DNA from: Streptomyces sp. NK15101
GTDB lineage: Bacteria > Actinomycetota > Actinomycetes > Streptomycetales > Streptomycetaceae
Assembly: GCF_020400725.1 (NCBI RefSeq)
Contig: NZ_JAINVG010000081.1
Coordinates: 1-33,998, forward strand
Direction of reading: 5' to 3'
Length of the DNA stretch: 33,998 bases
The translations under genes and the position numbers were made by a program. Under the pieces are notes generated by a model. That model made no database searches, was not told the DNA's origin, and saw nothing but the letters and a program-made list of their open reading frames with translations. Of this stretch, positions 14,215-21,264 are shown piece by piece (position 1 is the stretch's first letter; each line of letters starts with the position of its first letter).

Positions 14215-15671
14215 CCACCACACCGACCGGGGCGGCGTCCACCGCGACGCCGCCCCGTGCGGCGGCCGACCACGACGGCATCGCGCCGGTGCCCGACGCG
14301 GAGCGCACCTCGACGCCGGCCGACTTCGGCTGGATCTGGCCCTCCGCGCAGTTCTCGTTCGGCACGGTGGTGCTCGGCGCGCTGCCCGTGGTCTTCGGTC
14401 TCGGCTGGTGGGCGTCGGCGAGCGCGATCGCGGCGGGCGTCGCCGTCGGGACGGCGCTGCTGGCACCGCTGGCCCGGTTCGGCGTCCGCACCGGCACCAA
14501 CGATCCGGTGGCGAGCGGGGCGCACTTCGGGGTGCGGGGCAGGGTCGTCGGCAACGTCATCACGGTGGTGACGGCGCTCGGCTTCTTCGCGATCGCGGTG
14601 TGGACGGGCGGCACGGCCGTCATGGTCGCGGGGCACCGGCTGCTCTCCACTCCGACGGGCCCGGGCGCGCTGACCGTCGCGATGTTCGTGACGGCGGCGG
14701 CGGTCGCTCTGGTCGCCGTGCGCGGCCACGAGACGCTGGTCCGCACGTACCGGATCACGGCGGTCACCGGCGGGGCGGTCCTGCTCGGCACCGCCCTCGT
14801 GCTCGCCCCCCGCTTCGACGCCGGGTACTCCGGATACGCGGACGGGACCCTGGCGCTCGACAGCACCCTGCACACGTGGCTGCTCGCGGCGACCGCGTCC
14901 GCGACCGTGCCCCTGTCGTACGCCACCTTCCAGGGCGACTACACCCGCTACATGCCCGCCGGCACCCCCACCGGCCGGGTGGTGCGGGCGAGCGGGATCT
15001 CGATGTTCCTCAGCAGTCTCGCGGCGCTGCTCACCGGCGCGTACGTGACGACGCTCTTCCCCGTGCCCGACGAGCCGTGGCTGCAGGGCCTCACGGACGC
15101 CGTGCCGGGCTGGTTCGCGGTGGCCGTGGTGGTCTTCGGTTTCGCGGGCACCCTGCCGCAGGCCGGGCTGTGCCTCTACGCGGCCGGGCTCTCCGCCAAC
15201 TCGGTGTTCTGGCGCGCCTCGCGGGCCGCCGTGACCACGGTGGTCGCGCTGCTCGCGGCGGCCGTGCTGTACCTCGGGGCGGTGGTGTACGACGCGATGG
15301 ACGCCATGTCGGCGTTCGTGACGCTGCTCCTCACGGTCGTGGCCCCGTGGGCGGCCGTGCTCTCCGTCGGGTACGCGTTCCACCGGGGCCGGTACGACGC
15401 GGAGGCGCTGCGGACGTTCACCACGGGCGGCGGCGGACGGTACTGGTACACGGGCGGGGTCAATCCGAGGGCCGCCGCGGCCTTCGCGGCCGGTGCCTTC
15501 GTGGGGGTGCTGTGGGTCAACAACCCGCTGTACACCGGCCCGTTGACCGGCCTCACCGGCGGCGTCGACCTGAGTCTGCCGGCCTCCTTCCTGGTCGCCG
15601 CCGTGCTGTACGGGGCGGTGTGCCGGGTGTGGCCGGAGCCGTTGCTGCCGCCGTCACGAGTTTCGAGGTGA
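14211..15671 (+). CDS. NCS1-family cytosine/purine-type permease
   Basis: A 486-aa membrane protein with about 12 helices, of the nucleobase:cation symporter-1 family (cytosine, purine, allantoin, hydantoin permeases). Family marks: WIWPSAQFSFGTVVLG at helix 1, ARFGVRTGTNDPVASGAHFG, SYATFQGDYTRYMP in the middle, and a late VNNPLYTGP. The N-terminal 35 residues are soluble. The GTG start overlaps the Rieske stop. In this operon it may move 2-aminoimidazole, azomycin or a related small heterocycle across the membrane, since these resemble nucleobases; direction and substrate are inference. Confidence 0.85.
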   Translation: MTTTPTGAASTATPPRAAADHDGIAPVPDAERTSTPADFGWIWPSAQFSFGTVVLGALPVVFGLGWWASASAIAAGVAVGTALLAPLARFGVRTGTNDPVASGAHFGVRGRVVGNVITVVTALGFFAIAVWTGGTAVMVAGHRLLSTPTGPGALTVAMFVTAAAVALVAVRGHETLVRTYRITAVTGGAVLLGTALVLAPRFDAGYSGYADGTLALDSTLHTWLLAATASATVPLSYATFQGDYTRYMPAGTPTGRVVRASGISMFLSSLAALLTGAYVTTLFPVPDEPWLQGLTDAVPGWFAVAVVVFGFAGTLPQAGLCLYAAGLSANSVFWRASRAAVTTVVALLAAAVLYLGAVVYDAMDAMSAFVTLLLTVVAPWAAVLSVGYAFHRGRYDAEALRTFTTGGGGRYWYTGGVNPRAAAAFAAGAFVGVLWVNNPLYTGPLTGLTGGVDLSLPASFLVAAVLYGAVCRVWPEPLLPPSRVSR

Positions 15672-15675
15672 TGCC

Positions 15676-16602
15676 ATGTCCGTGCCGACGAGCCGGCTGA
15701 CCGTCCGAGCGGTCGCCGAGGAGGCGGAGGGCGTCCGGGGGCTGCTGCTCGCGGATCCCGACGGCGCCGAGCTCGCGCCGTGGGAGCCCGGCGCGCACCT
15801 GGAGGTGACCCTGCCGTCCGGGGCGGTCCGGCACTACTCGCTCTGCGGCGACCCGGCCGAGCGGCGCACGTACCGGATCGGGGTGTTACGCGAGCCGACG
15901 GGCCGGGGCGGTTCCGAGGAGATCCACACCGCCGTCGGCGAGGGCACGGTCCTCGGGGTGCGGGGTCCGTTCAACCGCTTCCCGCTGGTGCCCGCCGAGC
16001 GGTATCTGTTCGTCGCGGGCGGCATCGGCATCACCCCGCTCCTCCCGATGGTCCGCTCCCTGCCGCCCGGCTCGTGGTCCCTGCTGTACGGCGGCCGGAG
16101 CCTCGCCTCCATGGCGTACCGCGAGGAGCTCGCGGGGCTCCCCGGGGTCACGCTCGTCCCGCAGGACACGGCGGGGCTGCCCGACCTGGACGGCGTCCTC
16201 GCCGGGCTGCCGGCGGACACGGCCGTGTACTGCTGCGGCCCGGAGGGGCTGTTGCGGGCGGTGGAGGAGCGGTGGGCGGGACCGCTGCACATGGAGCGGT
16301 TCGGTGCGGCGCCGGTGGAGGGGCCCTCCGGCGAGGGCGGTTTCGAGGTCGAGCTGCGGCGGACCGGGCGGACCCTGCGGGTGGAGCCCGGCCGGACCCT
16401 GCTCGACACCGTGCGCGAGGTGGTGCCGGGTGTGGCGTACTCCTGTGAGGAGGGCTGGTGCGGCACCTGCGAGACGAAGGTGCTCGCCGGGACGCCCGAG
16501 CACCACGACTCCGTCCTCGGCGAGGACGAGAAGGCCTCGGGGACGACGATGATGATCTGCGTGGGCCGCTCGCGCGGTGCGCGCCTCGTCCTGGACCTGT
16601 GA
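15676..16602 (+). CDS. Phthalate dioxygenase reductase/VanB-type flavin and [2Fe-2S] reductase
   Basis: A 308-aa NAD(P)H-dependent electron-transfer protein. Domains: flavin-binding barrel (RHYSLCG, 52-58), nucleotide-binding domain (VAGGIGITPLLPM, 113-125; CCGPEGLL, 186-193), and C-terminal plant-type ferredoxin with C257-x4-C262-x2-C265-x29-C295. This is the phthalate-dioxygenase-reductase order. It starts 4 bp after the permease stop, with GAGGTGATG as ribosome-binding site. Codon 71 (15886-15888) is TTA, the rarest Streptomyces codon, read only by the bldA tRNA, so full translation probably waits for development. It likely reduces the Rieske protein and so feeds RohS. Confidence 0.9.
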   Translation: MSVPTSRLTVRAVAEEAEGVRGLLLADPDGAELAPWEPGAHLEVTLPSGAVRHYSLCGDPAERRTYRIGVLREPTGRGGSEEIHTAVGEGTVLGVRGPFNRFPLVPAERYLFVAGGIGITPLLPMVRSLPPGSWSLLYGGRSLASMAYREELAGLPGVTLVPQDTAGLPDLDGVLAGLPADTAVYCCGPEGLLRAVEERWAGPLHMERFGAAPVEGPSGEGGFEVELRRTGRTLRVEPGRTLLDTVREVVPGVAYSCEEGWCGTCETKVLAGTPEHHDSVLGEDEKASGTTMMICVGRSRGARLVLDL

Positions 16603-16607
16603 CGGCC

Positions 16608-16639
16608 GGACCCGCACCGGTTCCGGCCGGTGCGGGTCC
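16608..16639. terminator. Hairpin ending the roh operon
   Basis: A 13-bp perfect stem (GGACCCGCACCGG at 16608-16620 with 16627-16639) and a 6-nt loop, 5 bp after the reductase stop and 13 bp before the stop of the convergent alcohol dehydrogenase. No T-tract. It probably works in both directions. Confidence 0.75.
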
Positions 16640-16652
16640 TCGGCGCGTCGGG

Positions 16653-17732
16653 TCAGAAGACGACCAGGGCGCGGCCGCCCTTGCCCGCGAGCATGTTCTC
16701 GAAGGCGCCCGGGATGCCCTCCAGGGCGATCCGCTCGGTGACGAGGGCGCCGAGGTCGAGCCGGCCCGCCCGGATGTGCCCGGCGAGCACCGGCAGGTCC
16801 TCGGCCGGGTTCGAGTTGCCGTAGACGCAGCCGGCCAGGGTGCGGCCCCAGTGGAAGATCTCCAGGGCGTTGAAGGTGACCTGCTGGTCCTTGCCGCCGA
16901 TGCCGACGACCGTGGTGCGGCCGCCGCGCCGGGTGGACTCCCAGGCGGTCCGGATGGTGACGGCGCGGCCGACGCACTCCACGGCCACGTCGACGCCCTG
17001 GCCACCGGTCAGCTTCCGGACGTCCTTGGCGGTGGTCCCGGAGGCGACGACGTACTCGGTGGCTCCCGCCGCGCGTGCCAGCGCCTCCTTCTCCGGGGAG
17101 ACGTCGACCGCCACGATCGTCGAGGCGCCCGCGATCCGGGCGGCCTGGAGCGTGGCGAGGCCCACCCCGCCGACGCCGAAGACGGCGACGGTCTCGTCCT
17201 TCCGGACCCGGGCCGAGTGGTGGATCGCGCCCCAGCCGGTGAGGACGGCGCAGCCGAGGAGGGCCGCGTCGGTGAGCGGCACCCCCTCGGGGACGGGCAG
17301 GACGCAGTTCGCGGCGACGACCGTCTCCTCGGCGAAGGCGGCGACGTTGAGGCCGGGGTGGAGGTCCCTGCCGTCCTCGGCGCGGGCGTGGACGTTCGCG
17401 GCGCCGGTCAGGGCGTTCGCGCAGAGCCAGACCTCGCCGAGCGCGCAGGGGTGGCAGCTGCCGCAGGACGGCGCCCAGTTGAGGACGACGCCGTCGCCGG
17501 GGGCGACGTGGGTGACGCCCTCGCCGACGGAGACCACGGTGCCCGCGCCCTCGTGGCCGAGGACGGCCGGGACGGGCACGCGCATGGTGCCGTTCGCGAG
17601 GGAGAGGTCGGAGTGGCAGACCCCGGCGGCGGCGAGCCGGACCCGGACCCGGCCGGGTCCGGGCTCGGGGAGTTCGATGCCGGTGATCTCCAGCGGAGAG
17701 CCGACGGCGGGCAGGACGGCGGCGCGGATCAC
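16653..17732 (-). CDS. Zinc-dependent alcohol dehydrogenase (class III-like)
   Basis: A 359-aa medium-chain dehydrogenase. Catalytic zinc ligands are Cys39 (GVCHSD), His60-Glu61 (GHEGAG) and Cys161 (LLGCAVLTGWGA). The structural zinc site is C90-x2-C93-x2-C96-x7-C104, and the NAD motif is FGVGGVGLA (185-193). The pattern follows class III/aryl alcohol or mycothiol-type enzymes; the substrate is not readable. The GTG start at 17732 follows AAAGGAG. It is 20 bp downstream of the aldehyde dehydrogenase gene on the same strand, so the pair probably oxidises an alcohol through its aldehyde to the acid. Confidence 0.9.
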   Translation of the reverse strand: MIRAAVLPAVGSPLEITGIELPEPGPGRVRVRLAAAGVCHSDLSLANGTMRVPVPAVLGHEGAGTVVSVGEGVTHVAPGDGVVLNWAPSCGSCHPCALGEVWLCANALTGAANVHARAEDGRDLHPGLNVAAFAEETVVAANCVLPVPEGVPLTDAALLGCAVLTGWGAIHHSARVRKDETVAVFGVGGVGLATLQAARIAGASTIVAVDVSPEKEALARAAGATEYVVASGTTAKDVRKLTGGQGVDVAVECVGRAVTIRTAWESTRRGGRTTVVGIGGKDQQVTFNALEIFHWGRTLAGCVYGNSNPAEDLPVLAGHIRAGRLDLGALVTERIALEGIPGAFENMLAGKGGRALVVF

Positions 17733-17752
17733 GCTCGTTGCTCCTTTCGCGC

Positions 17753-19144
17753 TCAGAACTGGAGGGACTTGGTCTGGAGGTACTCGGCGAGGCCGTGCGC
17801 GCCGAGCTCCCGACCGACGCCGGACTGCTTGTAACCGCCGAAGGGGGCCAGCGGGTTGAAGCGACCGCCGTTGATGTCGACCTGACCGGTGTCCATGCGG
17901 CGGGCGAAGGCGACGGCCGCCCCGGGCTCGCCCCAGACGGCCCCGGCGAGGCCGTAGACGGTGCCGTTGGCGATGGCGAGGGCCTCCTCCTCGTCCTCGT
18001 ACCGCAGGAGCGAGACGACGGGGCCGAAGATCTCCTCCTGGGCGATGGTCATGTCGGGGGTGACGTCGGCGAAGACGGTCGGGGAGACGTAGTAGCCGGT
18101 CTCGCGCGGGGCCTCGGGGCCGCCGGCGACGAGCCGGGCGCCCTCCTCGATCCCCTTCTCGATGTAGCCGCGGACCCGCTCCTGCTGCTTGGCGTTGACC
18201 AGGGGGCCGACGCGCTCGCCGGGGACGTACTTGGCGACGGCCTCGGCGGCGAGCGCCACCGCCTCCTCGTACCGGTCGGCGGGGATCAGCATCCGGGTCC
18301 AGGCGCTGCACGTCTGGCCGGAGTTGGACATGACGTTGGCGATGCCGACGGCGACGGCCCTGGGGAGGTCGGCGCTCGGCAGGATCACGTTCGCGGACTT
18401 GCCGCCGAGTTCGAGCGCGACCCGCTTGACGGCGCCGCCCGCGAGGGCGCCGATGCGGCGGCCGACGGCGGTGGAGCCGGTGAAGGAGACGAGGTCCACG
18501 TCGGGGTGCTCGGCGAGCGCCTGCCCGGCGACCGGGCCGAGACCGGTGACCAGGTTGAAGACGCCGGCCGGGATGCCCGCCTCGTGAACGGCCTCGGCGA
18601 AGAGCTGTGCGGTGAGCGGGGTGTCCTCGGCGGGCTTGAGGACCGTGGTGCAGCCGGCGGCGAGGGCCGGGGCGACCTTGGCGACGATCTGGTGGAGCGG
18701 GTAGTTCCAGGGGGTGATCGCGGCGACGACGCCCACCGGCTCGGCGTAGACGGTGGAGTTGCCGACCTTCTCCTCGAAGGGGTGGGTGGCGGCGAGTTCG
18801 GCGTAGCTGCCGGCGACGGCGATCGGCAGTCCGGCGTGGACGGCGGCGGCGAGCTGCGGCGGGGCGCCGAGCTCGGCGGTGACGGTCGCGGCGATCTCCT
18901 CCGCGCGGGCGGCGAGCGCGTCGCGGAGGGCGGCGATCCGCGCTCCGCGCTCGGCGGGCGGGGTGGCCGCCCAGCCGGGGAGCGCGGCGCGGGCGGCGCG
19001 CACGGCGGCGTCGACGTCCTCGGCGGTGCCCGCCGGGACGTGGCCGATGACCTGCTCGTCGGCCGGGTTCAGCACGGGGATGGTGGCCGTGGAGGAGGCG
19101 GGACGCCATTCCCCTCCGATGTACATCGCGTCGTGGGCCTTCAT
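17753..19144 (-). CDS. NAD(P)-dependent aldehyde dehydrogenase
   Basis: A 463-aa aldehyde dehydrogenase with all key elements: ITPWNYPLHQ (cofactor site), FTGSTAVGR, general base Glu245 in LELGGKSANV, catalytic Cys279 in SGQTCSAWTR, and EEIFGPVV near the C-terminus. Residue Lys170 lies in VLKPAEDTP. The ATG at 19144 is preceded by AGGAG. First gene of an operon with the alcohol dehydrogenase. An AT-rich motif shared with the acyl-CoA dehydrogenase/TetR intergenic lies about 45-60 bp upstream. It could also consume aldehydes leaking from the nearby roh pathway, but nothing in sequence demands that. Confidence 0.92.
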   Translation of the reverse strand: MKAHDAMYIGGEWRPASSTATIPVLNPADEQVIGHVPAGTAEDVDAAVRAARAALPGWAATPPAERGARIAALRDALAARAEEIAATVTAELGAPPQLAAAVHAGLPIAVAGSYAELAATHPFEEKVGNSTVYAEPVGVVAAITPWNYPLHQIVAKVAPALAAGCTTVLKPAEDTPLTAQLFAEAVHEAGIPAGVFNLVTGLGPVAGQALAEHPDVDLVSFTGSTAVGRRIGALAGGAVKRVALELGGKSANVILPSADLPRAVAVGIANVMSNSGQTCSAWTRMLIPADRYEEAVALAAEAVAKYVPGERVGPLVNAKQQERVRGYIEKGIEEGARLVAGGPEAPRETGYYVSPTVFADVTPDMTIAQEEIFGPVVSLLRYEDEEEALAIANGTVYGLAGAVWGEPGAAVAFARRMDTGQVDINGGRFNPLAPFGGYKQSGVGRELGAHGLAEYLQTKSLQF

Positions 19145-19182
19145 CCGCTGTCTCCTCAGGTGGCCGGTACGTCGTCCGACCC

Positions 19183-19203
19183 AAACTAGCGCTGATAGTT
19201 TTT
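19183..19203. promoter_or_regulatory. Inverted repeat upstream of the ALDH/ADH operon
   Basis: AAACTA (19183-19188) and TAGTTT (19196-19201) form an inverted repeat around GCGCTGA. The right part, CGCTGATAGTTTTT (19190-19203), matches 12 of 14 bases of 3526-3539. It is an AT-rich island in GC-rich sequence at a promoter-like distance from the ALDH start. A TetR operator is likely. Confidence 0.5.
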
Positions 19204-19545
19204 GGGCGCCAGATCCCTTCGGAGTGCCTCGGGTCTCACCCGGGCGGCACGACCCGGGCCACTCCCACCGGGCGGCATGCTCCGGGCTCGGCCGGCCGCG
19301 CGCTCCGGGCCTGCCCGGCGACACGTCCCGAGCCCGGCCGGCGGCATGCTCGGGCCTTGCCCGGCGGCATGCCACGGCGCCGCTCGATCGTGCCGCCCCC
19401 GCCCACGCCCTGTCCACGTCGGTCCCGTACAGCCGTACGGCGCCGGAACTGGTGGAATCCCACTTGCCCGGGGCGCTCGACGCGCCTGCGACGGTCCGCG
19501 CCGCGGGGCTCCGGACCGGAACGGCCCCCGGCTCGGAACACGACA
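19204..19545. repeat. Gene-free stretch with degenerate GC repeats
   Basis: No believable gene: both strands have open frames, but they are Arg/Pro/Gly-rich products of base composition with no start signal. Between about 19240 and 19380 a degenerate unit of about 22-27 bp recurs, marked by CGGCATGC at 19273-19280, 19342-19349 and 19365-19372 and by variants (CGGCACGA at 19245, CGGCGACACG near 19317). The remainder to 19545 shows nothing recognisable. Confidence 0.5.
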
Positions 19546-19590
19546 CACGCCCCGGTCGACGGAGCGGCTGGATCCGTCGACCGGGGCGTG
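19546..19590 (-). terminator. Terminator hairpin downstream of the sortase gene
   Basis: An 18-bp perfect stem (19546-19563 with 19573-19590) and a 9-nt loop, 53 bp past the sortase stop when read leftwards. No T-tract, as usual here. Confidence 0.8.
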
Positions 19591-19643
19591 GGTTCGTGTG
19601 CGGTTTCGACCGCTCGGGGGCTGCGGGGCTCGGGACCGGGCGG

Positions 19644-20417
19644 TCAGATCTTCTGGGCGATCTCGGTGAGGTGGGCGAAGACGACGATGTTCGCCTCGTA
19701 CCCCTTGCCCCGGTCGAACGCTCCGCCGCAGGTGAGCAGCCGCAGTTCGGGCCGCCCGGTGTCCCCGTACACCTCCTTGTCGGGGAAGTCGTCCTTGGCG
19801 TACGTCCGGACGCGGTCGACCGTGAAGACGGCGACCTTGCCGTCGGCACGGGCGACCCGGACGGTGTTGCCGGCGCTGAGCGAGTTGAGGTTGAGGAAGA
19901 CGGCGGGCCCGGTGCGGGTGTCGCGGTGGCCGACGACGATGGCGGTTCCGCGCTCGCCGGGGGCGGGCCCCTTGGCGTACCAGCCGGCGAGACGGGGGTT
20001 GTCGACGGGCGGCGTGCCGAGCTTTCCGCTGTCGTCGAGGCCGAGTTCGATCACGGGGGCCTCGACGGTGATGGCCGGAACGGCAACCGTGACGGGACGC
20101 GAACGGGCCAGCGGTGCGGGTGGGGGCGCGGGCCGCGGCGAGGGCGTGGCCTTGGGCGGCACCCGGGGCTTCGCCTTGCGTTCCGGCTTCGGCGTGCGTT
20201 CCGGCTTCGCCTGGTGTTCCAGGGCGGCGGGCGCTCCGGCGGCCGCCCCGGCCCGGCCGTGGGCGGCCGGGGTCGCGGCGAGCGGCGGGTCGGCCGGTTC
20301 CCCGTCACCGGCCCACCAGACGCCCCCGGTCACCAGGACCACGGCCACCGCCGCGGTCCTGGCGAGCCGGAGCAGGCGCCGCTGCCTGCGGGTGAAGCGG
20401 GACCTACGCGGCGCCAT
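19644..20417 (-). CDS. Class F sortase
   Basis: A 257-aa membrane-anchored transpeptidase. One N-terminal transmembrane helix (21-35) is followed by a Pro/Lys-rich spacer (about 70-108) and a class F sortase domain (110-257). Catalytic residues: His164 in VVGHRDTRTG, Cys230 in LRLLTCGGAFD, and a likely Arg236. The start of the domain, ITVEAPVIELGLDDSGKLGTP and PVDNPRLAGWY, is typical of actinobacterial class F. It begins inside the last codons of the upstream exported protein gene (14-bp overlap), so the two are co-expressed; that protein is the obvious candidate substrate. Active site faces outside. Confidence 0.92.
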   Translation of the reverse strand: MAPRRSRFTRRQRRLLRLARTAAVAVVLVTGGVWWAGDGEPADPPLAATPAAHGRAGAAAGAPAALEHQAKPERTPKPERKAKPRVPPKATPSPRPAPPPAPLARSRPVTVAVPAITVEAPVIELGLDDSGKLGTPPVDNPRLAGWYAKGPAPGERGTAIVVGHRDTRTGPAVFLNLNSLSAGNTVRVARADGKVAVFTVDRVRTYAKDDFPDKEVYGDTGRPELRLLTCGGAFDRGKGYEANIVVFAHLTEIAQKI

Positions 20418-21096
20418 TGTCGCGGCGGCGCGAGCGGCGGATCAGGACCAGGCCGGCCGTACCGGCGAGGCCGGCGGCGACGGCCGCCCCGACGCCGAAG
20501 GCGGAGGAGTCCTCGGCGGCGAGCTGAGCGCTGCCGCCACCGCCGGCGCCGACCGGGCCGTGCGGGGGCTTGCCGTGGCCGTGACCGTGACCCCCGCCGT
20601 TGCCGCCGTTGCCGTTACCGCCGTTGCCGTTGCCGCCGTTGCCGTTGCCGCCGTTGCCGTTGGGCTCGCAGTTGCTGATGACGTTGAAGACCTTCGACTT
20701 CGGTGCGCCGAGCTTGCCCTCCCACGTCCACTCGACCTTGTACATGCCGATCGGCAGCTCGATCGGTCCTGCGGCCCCGTCACCGTTGGTGTTGAGGGGG
20801 ACGGTGCCGGCCCTCAGCGGGTTTCCCGGGTTGTTTCCGGGCGGGCCGGGCTGCGGGTAGATCGCGTAGTCGATGCTCGGCAGGCCGTCGAAGTTGAGAG
20901 CGGCGAGGCGGAAGGGACAGTCGACGCGGGGCTCGTTGACCGGGCTGGTGTCGGCCGTGGTCGACTGGTGCACCTTGACGTCGCCGTCGTCACCGGGTGC
21001 GGCGAAGGCCGCCGGTGCACCCCCGAGGGTGGCGGCGGTGAGCGCCATGGTGGCGAGGGCCGCTCGGAACAGCGCGCGGGTGGGGGGTGTCGTCAT
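20404..21096 (-). CDS. Exported C-tail-anchored protein, putative sortase partner
   Basis: A 230-aa protein with signal peptide (1-32, AAFA cleavage), a globular part (about 33-143, with Cys60 and Cys143 possibly paired), and a GNGGN repeat stretch (146-168). A His/Gly segment, a C-terminal hydrophobic helix (about 200-219) and basic RRSRRR then follow. The tail has cell-wall-sorting architecture, but the expected LPxTG or LAxTG is replaced by LAAEDSS (192-198). Either the class F sortase uses a variant site or the protein stays membrane-anchored. GGAGGA precedes the ATG. The upstream 21120-21165 is AT-rich and probably carries the promoter. Function unknown. Confidence 0.85.
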   Translation of the reverse strand: MTTPPTRALFRAALATMALTAATLGGAPAAFAAPGDDGDVKVHQSTTADTSPVNEPRVDCPFRLAALNFDGLPSIDYAIYPQPGPPGNNPGNPLRAGTVPLNTNGDGAAGPIELPIGMYKVEWTWEGKLGAPKSKVFNVISNCEPNGNGGNGNGGNGNGGNGNGGNGGGHGHGHGKPPHGPVGAGGGGSAQLAAEDSSAFGVGAAVAAGLAGTAGLVLIRRSRRRDNGAA

Positions 21097-21170
21097 GGGG
21101 AAGGTCCTCCAGTCGTGAACTCATCGGGCGCTTGCTGCGATAATCCGACTATCTGTCACAAACTGGGCAC

Positions 21171-21244
21171 GGAGGGTGGCGACCCGGCGCGCCACCCTCC
21201 GACTTCCACCCGTCCGGCTCACTCCCCGCCCGTGGGAGGCGGGG
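21171..21244 (-). terminator. Two hairpins downstream of the CitMHS gene
   Basis: GGAGGGTGGCG (21171-21181) pairs with 21190-21200 (11 bp), and CCCCGCC (21224-21230) pairs with GGCGGGG (21238-21244). Both lie between the CitMHS stop and the next promoter region on the same strand, and probably end the CitMHS transcript. Confidence 0.6.
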
Positions 21245-21264
21245 TCCGACGCGGTCCGGCGGGG

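Noticed and set aside
17820..17840. TAA on the plus strand inside the ALDH gene, and another near 24765 in the oxidoreductase, as TTA codons
   Set aside because: In the reading frame they are split between codons (GGT TAC and CTT TAC), so they are not leucine TTA codons.
19202..19669. 155-codon plus-strand frame and 120-codon minus-strand frame in the gap before the sortase
   Set aside because: No ribosome-binding site, Arg/Pro-rich composition, and they run through a terminator hairpin and repeats.
20597..20665. Repeated CCGTTGCCG units as a regulatory minisatellite
   Set aside because: They are simply the codons of the GNGGN stretch of the exported protein.
21126..21136. Possible third copy of the AGCAAGCGCTTG operator
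   Set aside because: Only the half AGCAAGCGC is present on the minus strand, with no dyad partner.
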